Shown: positions 27,669 to 36,930 of the stretch, piece by piece
How positions within the stretch are numbered: the stretch's first letter is position 1
Layout: every line of letters begins with the position of its first letter
Assembly: GCF_000378625.1 (NCBI RefSeq)
Contig: NZ_KB905163.1
Coordinates: forward strand, 248,001-312,000
Length of the DNA: 64,000 nt
Reading direction: 5' to 3'
Origin: Colwellia piezophila ATCC BAA-637
GTDB taxonomy: Bacteria; Pseudomonadota; Gammaproteobacteria; Enterobacterales; Alteromonadaceae
Position numbers and translations under genes: made by a program
The notes under the pieces: model-generated
What the model saw: the letters and a program-made list of their open reading frames with translations, nothing else
Database searches by the model: none
What the model was told of the DNA's origin: nothing

Positions 27669-30600
27669 TTATTTCGCTATCTCGCGTTGATAAATAATGC
27701 GATCATTGCCGCGGTAAATACCAAAGGTAGCCACCGCTCTAGGGTTGTCATTGTATAGACCATCTACCCCTTCATCATCATAAGCCCAGTCGTACTTTAA
27801 CCAATCACTTATGTCATAAATGACGGCAACTTGGCCGGTTTTACCTGCACCTGGCGCTGTTAATTCAATAACACGAGTTTGTCCTGGTGGGGTTTCATTA
27901 ATAAACTCGCCATCTACAGCATCAATACCTGGTAAGGGCAATGGTAAAGGCTCTGACACGCCAGTATTAGTAACCGTCATATTGGCGGCATCATATGGCG
28001 TACATTCGTCGTTTGCTGCAACTGTATATTGCCCGTTTTCAAAATAATTCACGGACAATGGTTGCGGTAAATTCGACGTTTCCGGACCATAGCTATTTTC
28101 TAACTGAGCACGGCCAAAGCGGATTAGTTTACCTTTAGTATTTAAAGTGGCAATAATACCAACTTTATCTACTTCATTATCGAGCGTTTCCACAAGGTCA
28201 CTATCAATAATTGCCCTTAAAGATAACTCAATATCACTGGTGAACTCATTCACTTCACTATTGGCTTCTTTTACATAAACAAAATTATCATTGTCGCTAT
28301 AGGTGTAAGTAACCTCACCATCAACGCCTACTAGGCTTGCAACATCAAAATTAGCGACTAAAGCGACTAAGGTAAGTAGATCTTTACCAGGTTGAGTCGC
28401 ATCAGTATTGGGTATTATTCGATCATAACTATCCACTGATAACTTATTGAAATCCCCAGTATAGTTCTTTGTAGTAGTACAACTATCAGAGTTAGTAGTA
28501 CATATACTGGATTTTGCGGTTACCGTGATTGATGGCCTAAGTACATAACTTAACGCCCCTGTAGTTGGTTCATCAGACAACATTTGCCCACTATAAACAA
28601 AAGGTATGTCTAAGCCACCCGCACTACAAGCACCTACTGACATACCATCAACAATGTTCGTCACTTCAAAGTGACTGGGTATAAATCGACCGAAATTTGC
28701 ACTACCCTCAGCTTTATAGACTCCGGAGCCATAATTATTGTCTCGAACATACAGTCTAATTAACCCTACTTCGCTGTACATGGCGCCATTAAAGTGATAT
28801 TCCCCGCTTAAATCGAAAACAAGGTCTGTCGCATCGGTGTAATAGGAAGGGTCATTAGTAAGCTGGCTAATAATACTTTGATTAGTGCTATAGGTTAATG
28901 TACCTTCAGCACCGCCGTTTGTCGGTCCTGTCCGCTCTAACTGTAGTTGCGCTTGTTGGGCAATATAGTTAGTGGTAGCGTTATTATCAAAATTTTGAGC
29001 CATGACTGATACTGTAAAGTTATCGCCAGCAACTTGTTTTTTGTTCGAATCATGAGTATTACCATCCAAAACAACGCTGCCATTGGTTGCTGCAACAGCA
29101 AAATGATGTGGGCTTACCCAAAAAGCATCCGATGAACCTGAAATGGTAAAAGCGGCGTTATTGCCACTTGCTGGTTCTACATAAAGGGCATACAATTTTA
29201 CTTGTCCTGCATCATCATACCTATTTACTCCTAGATCAGCTGTAGAGTCAGTAACAAAATTAAGCGAAACTTTCTCATAGTCATTTACATTGTTTGAGGG
29301 GTTTTTCGGTATTTCTTTACCTGATAAGTAATATTTATTATCTGTGCTTCTATTTGGCGCGATATACTCCATCGCCATTTCTACATCTTTAGGTCCTGAT
29401 AAAATATCCGTACAAACGCCATTTTCATCTTTAACTGCTTTTATATTAATGCCTATAAAATCTACACCTGCGACTTGATCTTCTATAGTACTGAAGACAA
29501 AAGCAGCATTGTGAAAATGGACTTTACAAGGTATAGGATCAGCATTAGAGCATTTATAAGCATCAAGTAAACTTAAAGATACTTCTCCTTCTTTGGTGTA
29601 ACTGTAGCTAACCTCAACTTCACTTTCACCAACACCAAAGGTTACTGGTGAATAAGTATCAACAACCCCACTAACCGTTAGTGTTGTGCTAGTCCCAGCT
29701 AGATAAGGAACTTCACATAAGTCATCAGCACAAGCTTTGATAGTTATTACATCCGGCTCACAGGTAAGTCCTATTTCATCTTTTGTATCTATTTGAAAAT
29801 GATTAGGGATGCTACTGCATGAAGAAGGTGCCCTAGAGCTACCATCATAATTTTTTCCATTATTTTCATTAGCAACCATTTGCTGAATATCATTTTCAGA
29901 AAGAGCTTGGTTAAATATTTTAAATTCTTCTAATTGACCTGTAAAAGCCTTTTTAGAGTCAAAGTCATCGCCAAATTCTTTTTGTTTTTGACCTATAACA
30001 ACCGCATCATCGCCTTCCTCTCCATCCTTTATTTCGATCTCCTCGCCTTCATCGTCAGCGTTCCCTCCACTACAATGGGCCTCAGCACCATCAATAAAAA
30101 AACAGATTTTATCCCCATCGCGCCTTAAAACTAAATGATGCCACTCGTCATCATCAAACTCTAAGTTAACTTCGAACTGTTCCTCTTCACCTGCGACATT
30201 AAGGTGTACCTTATCTTTTTTCTTTTTATCTTCTATGTGTAGGTGTATATCGATTTGTTTGTCGTGTTTATCCTTTCCTAACGCATAAAAAATATACTGA
30301 TCATTTTTCTTATCTTGCTTACTTATTTTAATCCACGTAGTAATAGTGAAATCTGTTAAACCGTGTACGCTCTCGTTGGGTACTCTAACCCAATTAGTCG
30401 AATCTGAATTGGATAAGTCTAACCCTGTATTTATTTTCCCTGGATCATATAACCCTACAGTGCCATTTGGTGTGCCATGATTTTCTCCGGCACTATCAAG
30501 AACTTCACCACCATCTTCGTAACTACAGTCATCAAAACGATATTCAAGGTGAAGATTAGTTGTATCTGGCGCCGTAATCTTAGTTGAAAAATAATTGACG

Positions 30601-32096
30601 TTATCAGCCTTGTTATCTGAGGACCAGATCCACTGCGCCGTGGCACTAACGTCGACTCTAGTTCCCCAAGGGCCGACACCGTTTGTACCATAGCCTGAAA
30701 CAGGCAGGTAATCTTCCCAACCTGTTTTACTAACAGACCAGTTAGCGGTATTTGTATCAAGTGTTTTCAGGCCATTTGAAAAGGTATGTTCTGTACCCGT
30801 TATTTCAAAGTCACCTAAAAAACCAGCCACGTCATTTGCATGTACGGCTTCATCGGTTGCATAGATATGCAAATAATAATCTTGGCCGGCAACTAACGAA
30901 CTTGCTAGTTCGTTTGTTGTTTGCCAAACATCTCCTGAGGTAAGTAAAGTCCCTTGAACTGAATCATCTGTTGAAATATATGCCTCAAAAGCATTATCAA
31001 TATTCAAACGCCCCGTTAAGTTGTAATCAACACCTTGAGCAATCTCATCGCCAATCGAAACATGAGTATCTTGATTTTCAACCAACTGATAACTTTGTTG
31101 TATCCAGTCTTCAGTTCTGGCCAAGTTAGAGACACGGACTTCATCGATCACACCTTTCAAGTCACCATCTTCATAGCCAGGATACCCACCGATATAGGAG
31201 TCTTTGTAATCCGAATCAATAGTTGGACTTACTACTGAGCCATCAGGTGAGCCATTTAGATAAAAATAAGTGTTCTCCGGCGTTCGAACGACGACAACGT
31301 GATTCCATTCTCCAATATTGAGGATGTTGTTGCTGTAAATTCCTGAGTTGTCATTAAGGTAGTTTTCTATTCTCCCATCAGCAGGCCCTTCCTCTACAGC
31401 AAGACTTACCGAAGCACGGTAATCGCCATATACATACATTGCTGGATACTTATTGTCGGTAAAATCACTAGATGGTTTCACCCACAGCGATATAGTCCAA
31501 TCATCGTATTCAGTGAGATTTAAAGAATCATCTTTATCGATTTTCACGTAAGTTTTTTTATCGACGTCAAAATCAAGTGCCTTGCCGATTCTTCCTACAC
31601 TGGTTGCCGGCTTCTTTTTCGGGGAGCCATTATTTGAATTGGAGGTTGAGTCAAGATTGGCTTCCTCAGTATCTTCGCCCAGATGCCACACACCTTGGTA
31701 ATTACTGTCCCAGGTATTTTTAACATTTTCGCCAGATGCGGCCGACGCGTTACCGTAATATACAGAGATAGTTGTTCCCGCTGCGGGTAAGCTGTCGATC
31801 TTAATCCAGATATTAGCGCTTGTTCCGGGGGTATGTGATTCAATTTCAAAATCTAGTTCTGAACCATTATTGTTGCAGGTTGTGTTGATAAAGCGAATAT
31901 CGTCAAAGTCTGTTTGCATATCTGAGTCGTAGCCCAGACTGATATAGGCGGGGAAATTAGTTAAAGTAGTATTCCCTGTGTTATCAATAGTAATTTCACG
32001 GCATTTACTCCAATTTGTATCCCACCAGTCAGCGGAAAATACTGGAGTAGATACAACATATGTAAGGATTGATAAACTTAGATAAATCCAGTTCAT
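27669..32096 (-). CDS. mshQ: MSHA biogenesis protein MshQ (large LamG/DUF6701-type surface protein)
   Basis: Secreted protein of 1475 aa at the end of the MSHA locus. Signal peptide 1-21 (cleavage before ADWWDTNW), then a DUF2341-like domain (NWSKCREITIDNT through IKIDSLPAAGTTISVYYGN), a first LamG/concanavalin-like domain (about 140-345), a linker, a second LamG-like domain (about 530-740) and a long C-terminal beta-rich region of the MshQ/DUF6701 type. The second LamG has an unusually charged stretch rich in Lys, Asp and Glu. SD GAGGAG lies in the end of mshP; the ATG directly abuts its TAA. Role is unknown in detail; a tip-associated adhesin function is inferred. LamG copies suggest glycan binding. 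Confidence 0.85.
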   Translation of the reverse strand: MNWIYLSLSILTYVVSTPVFSADWWDTNWSKCREITIDNTGNTTLTNFPAYISLGYDSDMQTDFDDIRFINTTCNNNGSELDFEIESHTPGTSANIWIKIDSLPAAGTTISVYYGNASAASGENVKNTWDSNYQGVWHLGEDTEEANLDSTSNSNNGSPKKKPATSVGRIGKALDFDVDKKTYVKIDKDDSLNLTEYDDWTISLWVKPSSDFTDNKYPAMYVYGDYRASVSLAVEEGPADGRIENYLNDNSGIYSNNILNIGEWNHVVVVRTPENTYFYLNGSPDGSVVSPTIDSDYKDSYIGGYPGYEDGDLKGVIDEVRVSNLARTEDWIQQSYQLVENQDTHVSIGDEIAQGVDYNLTGRLNIDNAFEAYISTDDSVQGTLLTSGDVWQTTNELASSLVAGQDYYLHIYATDEAVHANDVAGFLGDFEITGTEHTFSNGLKTLDTNTANWSVSKTGWEDYLPVSGYGTNGVGPWGTRVDVSATAQWIWSSDNKADNVNYFSTKITAPDTTNLHLEYRFDDCSYEDGGEVLDSAGENHGTPNGTVGLYDPGKINTGLDLSNSDSTNWVRVPNESVHGLTDFTITTWIKISKQDKKNDQYIFYALGKDKHDKQIDIHLHIEDKKKKDKVHLNVAGEEEQFEVNLEFDDDEWHHLVLRRDGDKICFFIDGAEAHCSGGNADDEGEEIEIKDGEEGDDAVVIGQKQKEFGDDFDSKKAFTGQLEEFKIFNQALSENDIQQMVANENNGKNYDGSSRAPSSCSSIPNHFQIDTKDEIGLTCEPDVITIKACADDLCEVPYLAGTSTTLTVSGVVDTYSPVTFGVGESEVEVSYSYTKEGEVSLSLLDAYKCSNADPIPCKVHFHNAAFVFSTIEDQVAGVDFIGINIKAVKDENGVCTDILSGPKDVEMAMEYIAPNRSTDNKYYLSGKEIPKNPSNNVNDYEKVSLNFVTDSTADLGVNRYDDAGQVKLYALYVEPASGNNAAFTISGSSDAFWVSPHHFAVAATNGSVVLDGNTHDSNKKQVAGDNFTVSVMAQNFDNNATTNYIAQQAQLQLERTGPTNGGAEGTLTYSTNQSIISQLTNDPSYYTDATDLVFDLSGEYHFNGAMYSEVGLIRLYVRDNNYGSGVYKAEGSANFGRFIPSHFEVTNIVDGMSVGACSAGGLDIPFVYSGQMLSDEPTTGALSYVLRPSITVTAKSSICTTNSDSCTTTKNYTGDFNKLSVDSYDRIIPNTDATQPGKDLLTLVALVANFDVASLVGVDGEVTYTYSDNDNFVYVKEANSEVNEFTSDIELSLRAIIDSDLVETLDNEVDKVGIIATLNTKGKLIRFGRAQLENSYGPETSNLPQPLSVNYFENGQYTVAANDECTPYDAANMTVTNTGVSEPLPLPLPGIDAVDGEFINETPPGQTRVIELTAPGAGKTGQVAVIYDISDWLKYDWAYDDEGVDGLYNDNPRAVATFGIYRGNDRIIYQREIAK

Positions 32097-32597
32097 TTAC
32101 AAACTCCTCGCTTCTACTTGAATGGTACGGCTACTATTGACCATATTTAGACTGTCTGCCGCCATAGTGCCACTGCCACATTCACCGGTACTTGTTATAC
32201 GATAGTACTCAACCAAGTTAAGGGTATCAGTATGGTAGTTATCACAACTTGTCGTTGCTGAGCAATCGTATAGTCCGGGAATATCATCATTCGATGTGGT
32301 TTGTAAATCATAACTGTTTGTTGCATTACAACTGCCTGCAACACCGTTAAGGGGGAATAACAACTGTAACTCAGCTTGCATAGCCGAGTTTGCTGCCATA
32401 TAAGCGCGGGTGCCTAGTACTTCTTGGGAAACGGTTTCACTACTGGTAGAAATCATGCGCATTAAAGCACTACCTAATAAGGACAGAATAATGATAACGA
32501 ATAGCGCTAGAATGATGGCGCTACCCTGCTGTTTAATCGCGTAAGGTAAACTAGATTTCGCTGTATTTTCAGGAGAATGCTGATAATGAATAGACAT
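32097..32597 (-). CDS. mshP: MSHA biogenesis protein MshP
   Basis: Minor pilus component of the MshP type. A hydrophobic N-terminal helix, GSAIILALFVIIILSLLGSALMRM, follows QQG and resembles a PilX-like prepilin without the usual Glu at position 5. Four later Cys pairs (CNAT, CSAT/CDNY, CGSG) may form disulfides. The start is uncertain: ATG 32597 (MSIHYQHSPEN) is used, but an ATG at 32621 and a GTG at 32654 are in frame and none has a good Shine-Dalgarno. About 166 aa from this start. It is separated from mshO by an intrinsic terminator, so it probably has its own promoter or depends on read-through. Confidence 0.8.
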   Translation of the reverse strand: MSIHYQHSPENTAKSSLPYAIKQQGSAIILALFVIIILSLLGSALMRMISTSSETVSQEVLGTRAYMAANSAMQAELQLLFPLNGVAGSCNATNSYDLQTTSNDDIPGLYDCSATTSCDNYHTDTLNLVEYYRITSTGECGSGTMAADSLNMVNSSRTIQVEARSL

Positions 32598-32673
32598 ATT
32601 GGCGTAAAGGCTACAATTCATAGGCAAAGTTACTATAACGGTAACGCTAAGCACTTATTTTTGCAATATAAAG

Positions 32674-32703
32674 CATAAAAAAAGCCCCTAAATCCGGGGC
32701 TTT
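32674..32703 (-). terminator. Intrinsic terminator between mshO and mshP
   Basis: AAAGCCCC (32681-32688) and GGGGCTTT (32696-32703) form an eight-base stem with a seven-base loop. On the minus strand a run of seven T follows. It lies 66 bases past the mshO stop and upstream of mshP. Confidence 0.85.
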
Positions 32704-32768
32704 AAATAGTTAGTCCGTAAACTATTAATAAAGACCTTAAGGCACACTCATTTTAAGGGGCATATAGT

Positions 32769-33641
32769 TTAAGGTACGTTGCTTATATGTACTTCATGAT
32801 CAAAAACATAGTCCTCGCCATCATTAGTAAATTGCAAATGGATTTGTACCACCGCATTACGTTTTAGTGTCGGTGGTAGATAGCTAAAAGGTAAATGGCC
32901 ACTGATATCATTAACTAAATAGCCCGCCATATAAGTACGCGGAATTCCAATGGGATATGTTTGTTCGTCATCGCTAACTGGCTCACTAAAACGAACTATG
33001 TATCCCGGAATGGCACAATAGCTGACTTGCTCGTTGATGATATAAAGCCTCTGGGTAGGAGAGTCTTCAGCAAAGGAAACTGCTTGCGGTATGTTTAATT
33101 GCCCAGGGTCAACCAAAGGTTCAATGACTCCAAGACGAAATAGTTTTCCGACAGTCGTGCTGTAGTCAGCATATACATCATCATTATTGAGTGGGTAAAC
33201 GGTGACAAGATCACTACAACCGCTTGCACATTGATAAGGGGTACCATCCGAACCATTAAATGGAATGACTGAAAGTGTTTGACTGGCGGGCTCAGGTAAA
33301 ACCGGAATATCAGTATAAACGGTACTGGCAACTATCGGGGTAAACTGAATGCATTGCACTGTGTCCCCGTCCCATTCTTTGGTGCGAATACTGCTAGGCA
33401 GTGCATTACGTAACTCGCGATTGAGTCGCTCAACCACAAAACGGGCATTGCCTATTAACTCATCACGGCTAGAAGCGTTTAAGTAAGTTTGCGTAGATAA
33501 GCTGATAAAACCACCAATACCAGCCGCCATGATACCTAAAATCATAATCACTAAGACCAGCTCGATTAAGGTAAAACCGTGACTTAGCTTTCTCTTGGTC
33601 AAATAATCGCTACTACTGTGTTTTAATTTATTACCCACCAT
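32769..33641 (-). CDS. mshO: MSHA minor pseudopilin MshO
   Basis: Type IV prepilin-like minor subunit (290 aa). The cleavage site SHG|FTLIELVLVIMILGIMAAGIGGFISL gives a 22-residue leader and Glu at +5. The long C-terminal domain contains GNARFVVERLNRELRNALPSSIR, the GspJ-like pattern of MshO. Its ATG shares an A with the TGA of mshD (TGATG). The long leader is unusual for a class IVa pilin but common among MshO proteins. Probably part of the pilus-initiating complex with MshC, D and P. Confidence 0.9.
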   Translation of the reverse strand: MVGNKLKHSSSDYLTKRKLSHGFTLIELVLVIMILGIMAAGIGGFISLSTQTYLNASSRDELIGNARFVVERLNRELRNALPSSIRTKEWDGDTVQCIQFTPIVASTVYTDIPVLPEPASQTLSVIPFNGSDGTPYQCASGCSDLVTVYPLNNDDVYADYSTTVGKLFRLGVIEPLVDPGQLNIPQAVSFAEDSPTQRLYIINEQVSYCAIPGYIVRFSEPVSDDEQTYPIGIPRTYMAGYLVNDISGHLPFSYLPPTLKRNAVVQIHLQFTNDGEDYVFDHEVHISNVP

Positions 33642-34186
33642 CAGAAGTTCGCCTTATGGCTAGTGAATTCAATCGCGGTTCCCAAAGGAGTGGTTACCGT
33701 GACGGTAATACGTTTTGCTAACCTGTGCGCCAATCCTAAATCCGCACCGGCATACACGACACTGACATTAATGGTAAATTGGCGATAACCACCATCGATA
33801 GGGTCATTGGTTGAATTAACTTTTGCGGTAAAACCATCAAAGTCATCAACATCATCGAATTGATCTCTCGTGACTTCACCGGTTTCAGGGCCAAGTATCA
33901 CTGAGCAAGGGTTGCTAGCGATATCAGGCTCGCCACATCTGACCAAACCACCGGACATATCAGAGTTATCATCAAAAGCCCGACTGGTTATATCATTTAT
34001 CAAACTTTGGCCAAGCTCAGAAGCTTTTATTTGCAGAACGTTATCGGCACTTTTTTCTTCTGCTGGTCCAATCAAGGTACTGACTATGGCTAACGAAATG
34101 GAGAGTACCACAATGCCAATAATTAACTCGATTAAGGTAAAACCTTGCTGAAAACTCAATGATTTTCTATGGGAGGTCAAAGACAT
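33641..34186 (-). CDS. mshD: MSHA minor pseudopilin MshD
   Basis: Minor pilin-like protein, 181 aa, with leader MSLTSHRKSLSFQQG and mature start FTLIELIIGIVVLSISLAIVSTLIG (Glu at +5). The helix carries ELGQSLINDITSRAFDDNSD, and CGEPD and NPC provide two Cys. It overlaps mshC by 20 bases and mshO by one base. Assigned by position in mshC-D-O and by GspI/PilV-like character; functional detail is inferred. Confidence 0.88.
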   Translation of the reverse strand: MSLTSHRKSLSFQQGFTLIELIIGIVVLSISLAIVSTLIGPAEEKSADNVLQIKASELGQSLINDITSRAFDDNSDMSGGLVRCGEPDIASNPCSVILGPETGEVTRDQFDDVDDFDGFTAKVNSTNDPIDGGYRQFTINVSVVYAGADLGLAHRLAKRITVTVTTPLGTAIEFTSHKANF

Positions 34187-34673
34187 GAATATAACCCTCC
34201 GATTCTATGGTTATTTTAAGTGTTTGCACGGCACTAACGACATTAATTTCACAGCCACCAGCACAAGCGCCAACCGGTCGGCCCAGCCAATCAAAACCAA
34301 CTGTTTGCGGGTTGCTATTACCGTTAACATTAAAACTGATGTCATAACTAGTATCTACGGTATGGCCGGTAGCATCTGCTTGCCAATCAGAGGGAAATAC
34401 TGGGTTGGTTGGTGTGCAATTAATTCGATTGGGAATACCGTAACGACTTTGAACATTATCAAAGACTAATTCATGACAATAGCCAGTAGTGGAGTCCGTT
34501 TGCTGCATGGCGCGTTGTTGGGTTAAGCGCAGGGAGGCGATAAGTTGCACTCGATGGGCGTGCGCTTCGTAGCCGGCAGTACCGTCAAACTTGGGGGCAA
34601 CTGACACCGCTAAAATAGAGATCAGCAAAATCACCGCGACTAACTCAATGAGAGTAAAACCTTGGTTATTCAT
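34167..34673 (-). CDS. mshC: MSHA minor pseudopilin MshC
   Basis: GspH/FimT-like minor pilin with a very short leader MNNQG and mature N-terminus FTLIELVAVILLISILAVSVAPKF. The C-terminal half has TGYCHELVFDNVQSRYGIPNRINC and VGFDWLGRPVGACAGGCEINV, typical of MshC. ATG 34673 has GGAAG upstream; a TTG at 34691 is the only longer alternative. First gene of the mshC-D-O unit and divergent from the ligase-like gene at 34802, so the 128-base gap should hold promoters for both. Confidence 0.88.
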   Translation of the reverse strand: MNNQGFTLIELVAVILLISILAVSVAPKFDGTAGYEAHAHRVQLIASLRLTQQRAMQQTDSTTGYCHELVFDNVQSRYGIPNRINCTPTNPVFPSDWQADATGHTVDTSYDISFNVNGNSNPQTVGFDWLGRPVGACAGGCEINVVSAVQTLKITIESEGYIHVFDLP

Positions 34674-34801
34674 TACAGCTTCCGATGGCAATTTCCATAA
34701 CTTTCATTATTTCCAGCATTTAGTTCTAATAATAGTGTTGCAGCAATAGTATTTCCAGCAAAGCCTCGACAGTATCGCTCGAACATACCCAACAAGTTAT
34801 A

Positions 34802-36592
34802 GTGAATATATTACAACACTTTAGCTTTAAATTGTATACTCAGGTTTCGTATTTTCCGGCCGAGTTTATTTTGTCTTTATTACCTTATTATAAGTTTTTT
34901 CTCATACTTTATTTCCTTGTCGGCATGCATATTGTTTTAGATACCCCCGGTGGCGTCGGCTTATACTATTCCTATAATGTTATTGCTTGGCTAATCACTT
35001 CAATCCTGATATCACTTGGCTTGTGGCAAATCACCTTAAATAAGAAAGTCTACTATAGCAAGATGCTTTTATGGCTGAGCTTAGGCGTGACTTGTTTAAT
35101 CGTTCCGGTGTTTTACCAGTTCGAATTTACCGACCATGCTATTCCCCGAATCCTAGCCTTAGTGGGTGGCTTACTTTTTCTCTTTTCACTGTATCAATTT
35201 AAGCTTTCAAAAATCGATGCATTGCACTTGCTTATCCTAATTTTACTGGCCGTTGTTATTGAAGCATGTTTTGGTTTAGTGCAATTTTTTATCTTTGAAG
35301 CTGGTGATTGGGGTGGATATATTGTAGGTAGCAGTCGACCACACGGTGTTTTCATTCAGCCAAATGTAATGGCAAGTTTTATGGCTACCGGTTTAGCTAT
35401 CGCCTTATTCCTGTCAATAAAGTCCCAGCGATTAACGCAAAGCAAAAACACCAAGATTTTATTTTACTTATTGATATTATCTAGCCTCTTTTTGACCAGT
35501 TTTTTATTAGTCTTACTGCAATCTCGTACCGGCTTTGTCGCGGCTCTCGCCGTGCTCTTGCTTATTTCACCCTATTTATATCAAAAAAATAAAAAAAAAT
35601 TACTCATTAACTTGGTCACTATCGCGCTAGCAATAGTTAGTGCCACTATCAGCCTCGAAAACTCAAGCACTCCCGTTCGTGGCCAGCAAGTTTATGAGAA
35701 TGTCGGTGCTCGAGACGCCATTTTCATAGTGAGTGCAGACATGATTAAAGAAAAACTATTAATCGGTTATGGTTATGGTGGCTTTGAACGCAGTTTTATT
35801 GATCACTTTAATGAATATGCACTTGAGAATCCTGAAATTGGTAATATCATTGCCAACTTGTCTCATCCACATAATGAGGTGCTTTTTTGGGTGGTCGAAG
35901 GCGGCATAATTGCCTTAGTTGCTTTTGTATTATTTATCATTGGCTATATTTATACTTGGGCTAAAATACCATTAACAACAGGCTTAGTTGTATTAGCGTT
36001 AATATTGCCCTTACTGTTGCACAGCCAGCTAGAATTCCCTTTTTATAGCAGTGTTAGTCATTGGTTAGTGTTTTTAGTTATGCTGTGGTTGGTGGATCGC
36101 TTTGCACTGGCTGACGATGAAAGTCATCAAAATATCTCAATAGAAAAGACCTTCCTTTTACGCTTTTTGGCTTTATTGATTCCGGCTATTTTCATCCCGT
36201 TTCTGCTGACAACCTTACATACCGCTCATATAATAGTTGAACATGAAAAGAATCCAACAAGTATCGATGCAAAGAAAAACCTAAAAAATATAATCAACCC
36301 CATGGCTTGGCAAAGTCGTCTTGATGCCATCGTATATGAACATATTTTAATTGATGGTTTAAAGGAAAGTGATGGTAATAAGCTCAAATCCTACCTTTAC
36401 TGGGCATTACAACGTATCAAGCACAAGCCTAGAGAAGGGCTGTATATAAATTGCTTATTAGTAATAAAAGCACTAGGACAACATGAAGCATATCAATTGC
36501 TACTCGAAGAAGCTAAGCGGACTTACCCAGAAAGGATTAACTGGGGATCAAGTATCATTAAGGCTAATGAACCTGATATGTCTGATAAGTAG
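34802..36592 (+). CDS. O-antigen ligase / PglL-like oligosaccharyltransferase
   Basis: Polytopic inner-membrane protein of 596 aa with about eleven to twelve hydrophobic segments. It has the signatures of the Wzy_C/PglL family: RPHGVFIQPNVMASFMATGLA, the Wzy_C start LQSRTGFVAALAVLLLIS, the periplasmic-loop motif NLSHPHNEVLFWVVEGG with paired His, and a Wzy_C_2-like LLHSQLEFPFYSSVSHWLVFLVMLWL. Members transfer lipid-linked glycans to protein (PglL, PilO/TfpO) or to lipid A core (WaaL). It stands alone on the plus strand between mshC and mshA, which favours pilin O-glycosylation, but this is inference. The C-terminal 100 residues are soluble and helical. The N-terminal start at 34802 lacks a clear Shine-Dalgarno. 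Confidence 0.82.
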   Translation: MNILQHFSFKLYTQVSYFPAEFILSLLPYYKFFLILYFLVGMHIVLDTPGGVGLYYSYNVIAWLITSILISLGLWQITLNKKVYYSKMLLWLSLGVTCLIVPVFYQFEFTDHAIPRILALVGGLLFLFSLYQFKLSKIDALHLLILILLAVVIEACFGLVQFFIFEAGDWGGYIVGSSRPHGVFIQPNVMASFMATGLAIALFLSIKSQRLTQSKNTKILFYLLILSSLFLTSFLLVLLQSRTGFVAALAVLLLISPYLYQKNKKKLLINLVTIALAIVSATISLENSSTPVRGQQVYENVGARDAIFIVSADMIKEKLLIGYGYGGFERSFIDHFNEYALENPEIGNIIANLSHPHNEVLFWVVEGGIIALVAFVLFIIGYIYTWAKIPLTTGLVVLALILPLLLHSQLEFPFYSSVSHWLVFLVMLWLVDRFALADDESHQNISIEKTFLLRFLALLIPAIFIPFLLTTLHTAHIIVEHEKNPTSIDAKKNLKNIINPMAWQSRLDAIVYEHILIDGLKESDGNKLKSYLYWALQRIKHKPREGLYINCLLVIKALGQHEAYQLLLEEAKRTYPERINWGSSIIKANEPDMSDK

Positions 36593-36866
36593 CGCACTTA
36601 TAATCTGAGGGTATTCAACGCTATTTATGCTCTCAGCTCAGTTAATAAGCCTCTGGGTTAGTAGTAATACTATTGGTGAAAACACAAAATACACAGTGAT
36701 TTCTACCAAGTAAAATATATCCAGCCCTTGCCTACCCAACAATCAATACATACCACTTAACTTATGTGTGGATAGCTGTATACAGCAGCAAGACCTCAGT
36801 TAAGGATATAACGGCCCCCCGTGTATACAAATTATATTCAGATAATGCATGCGACTATTTAGCAGG
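36593..36866. other. Non-coding gap between the ligase-like gene and mshA
   Basis: The convergent spacer downstream of the plus-strand ligase gene has no ORF with pilin, ligase or other family signatures and no T-tailed hairpin on the plus strand that I could find. It contains a GTATAC pair near 36778 and 36824 with no clear role. Only the mshA terminator next to it is convincing. Confidence 0.5.
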
Positions 36867-36894
36867 CACAAAAAAGCCGGGCTAGCCCGGCTTT
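36867..36894 (-). terminator. Strong intrinsic terminator of mshA
   Basis: AAAGCCGGGC (36873-36882) and GCCCGGCTTT (36885-36894) form a perfect ten-base stem, GC-rich at the tip, and the minus strand continues into TTTTTTGTG. It lies 37 bases past the mshA stop. This blocks transcription from the pilin genes into the region of the ligase gene and mshC. Confidence 0.9.
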
Positions 36895-36930
36895 GATTTA
36901 ATTACTACCATTAAGTAGCTTTTCGAAATA

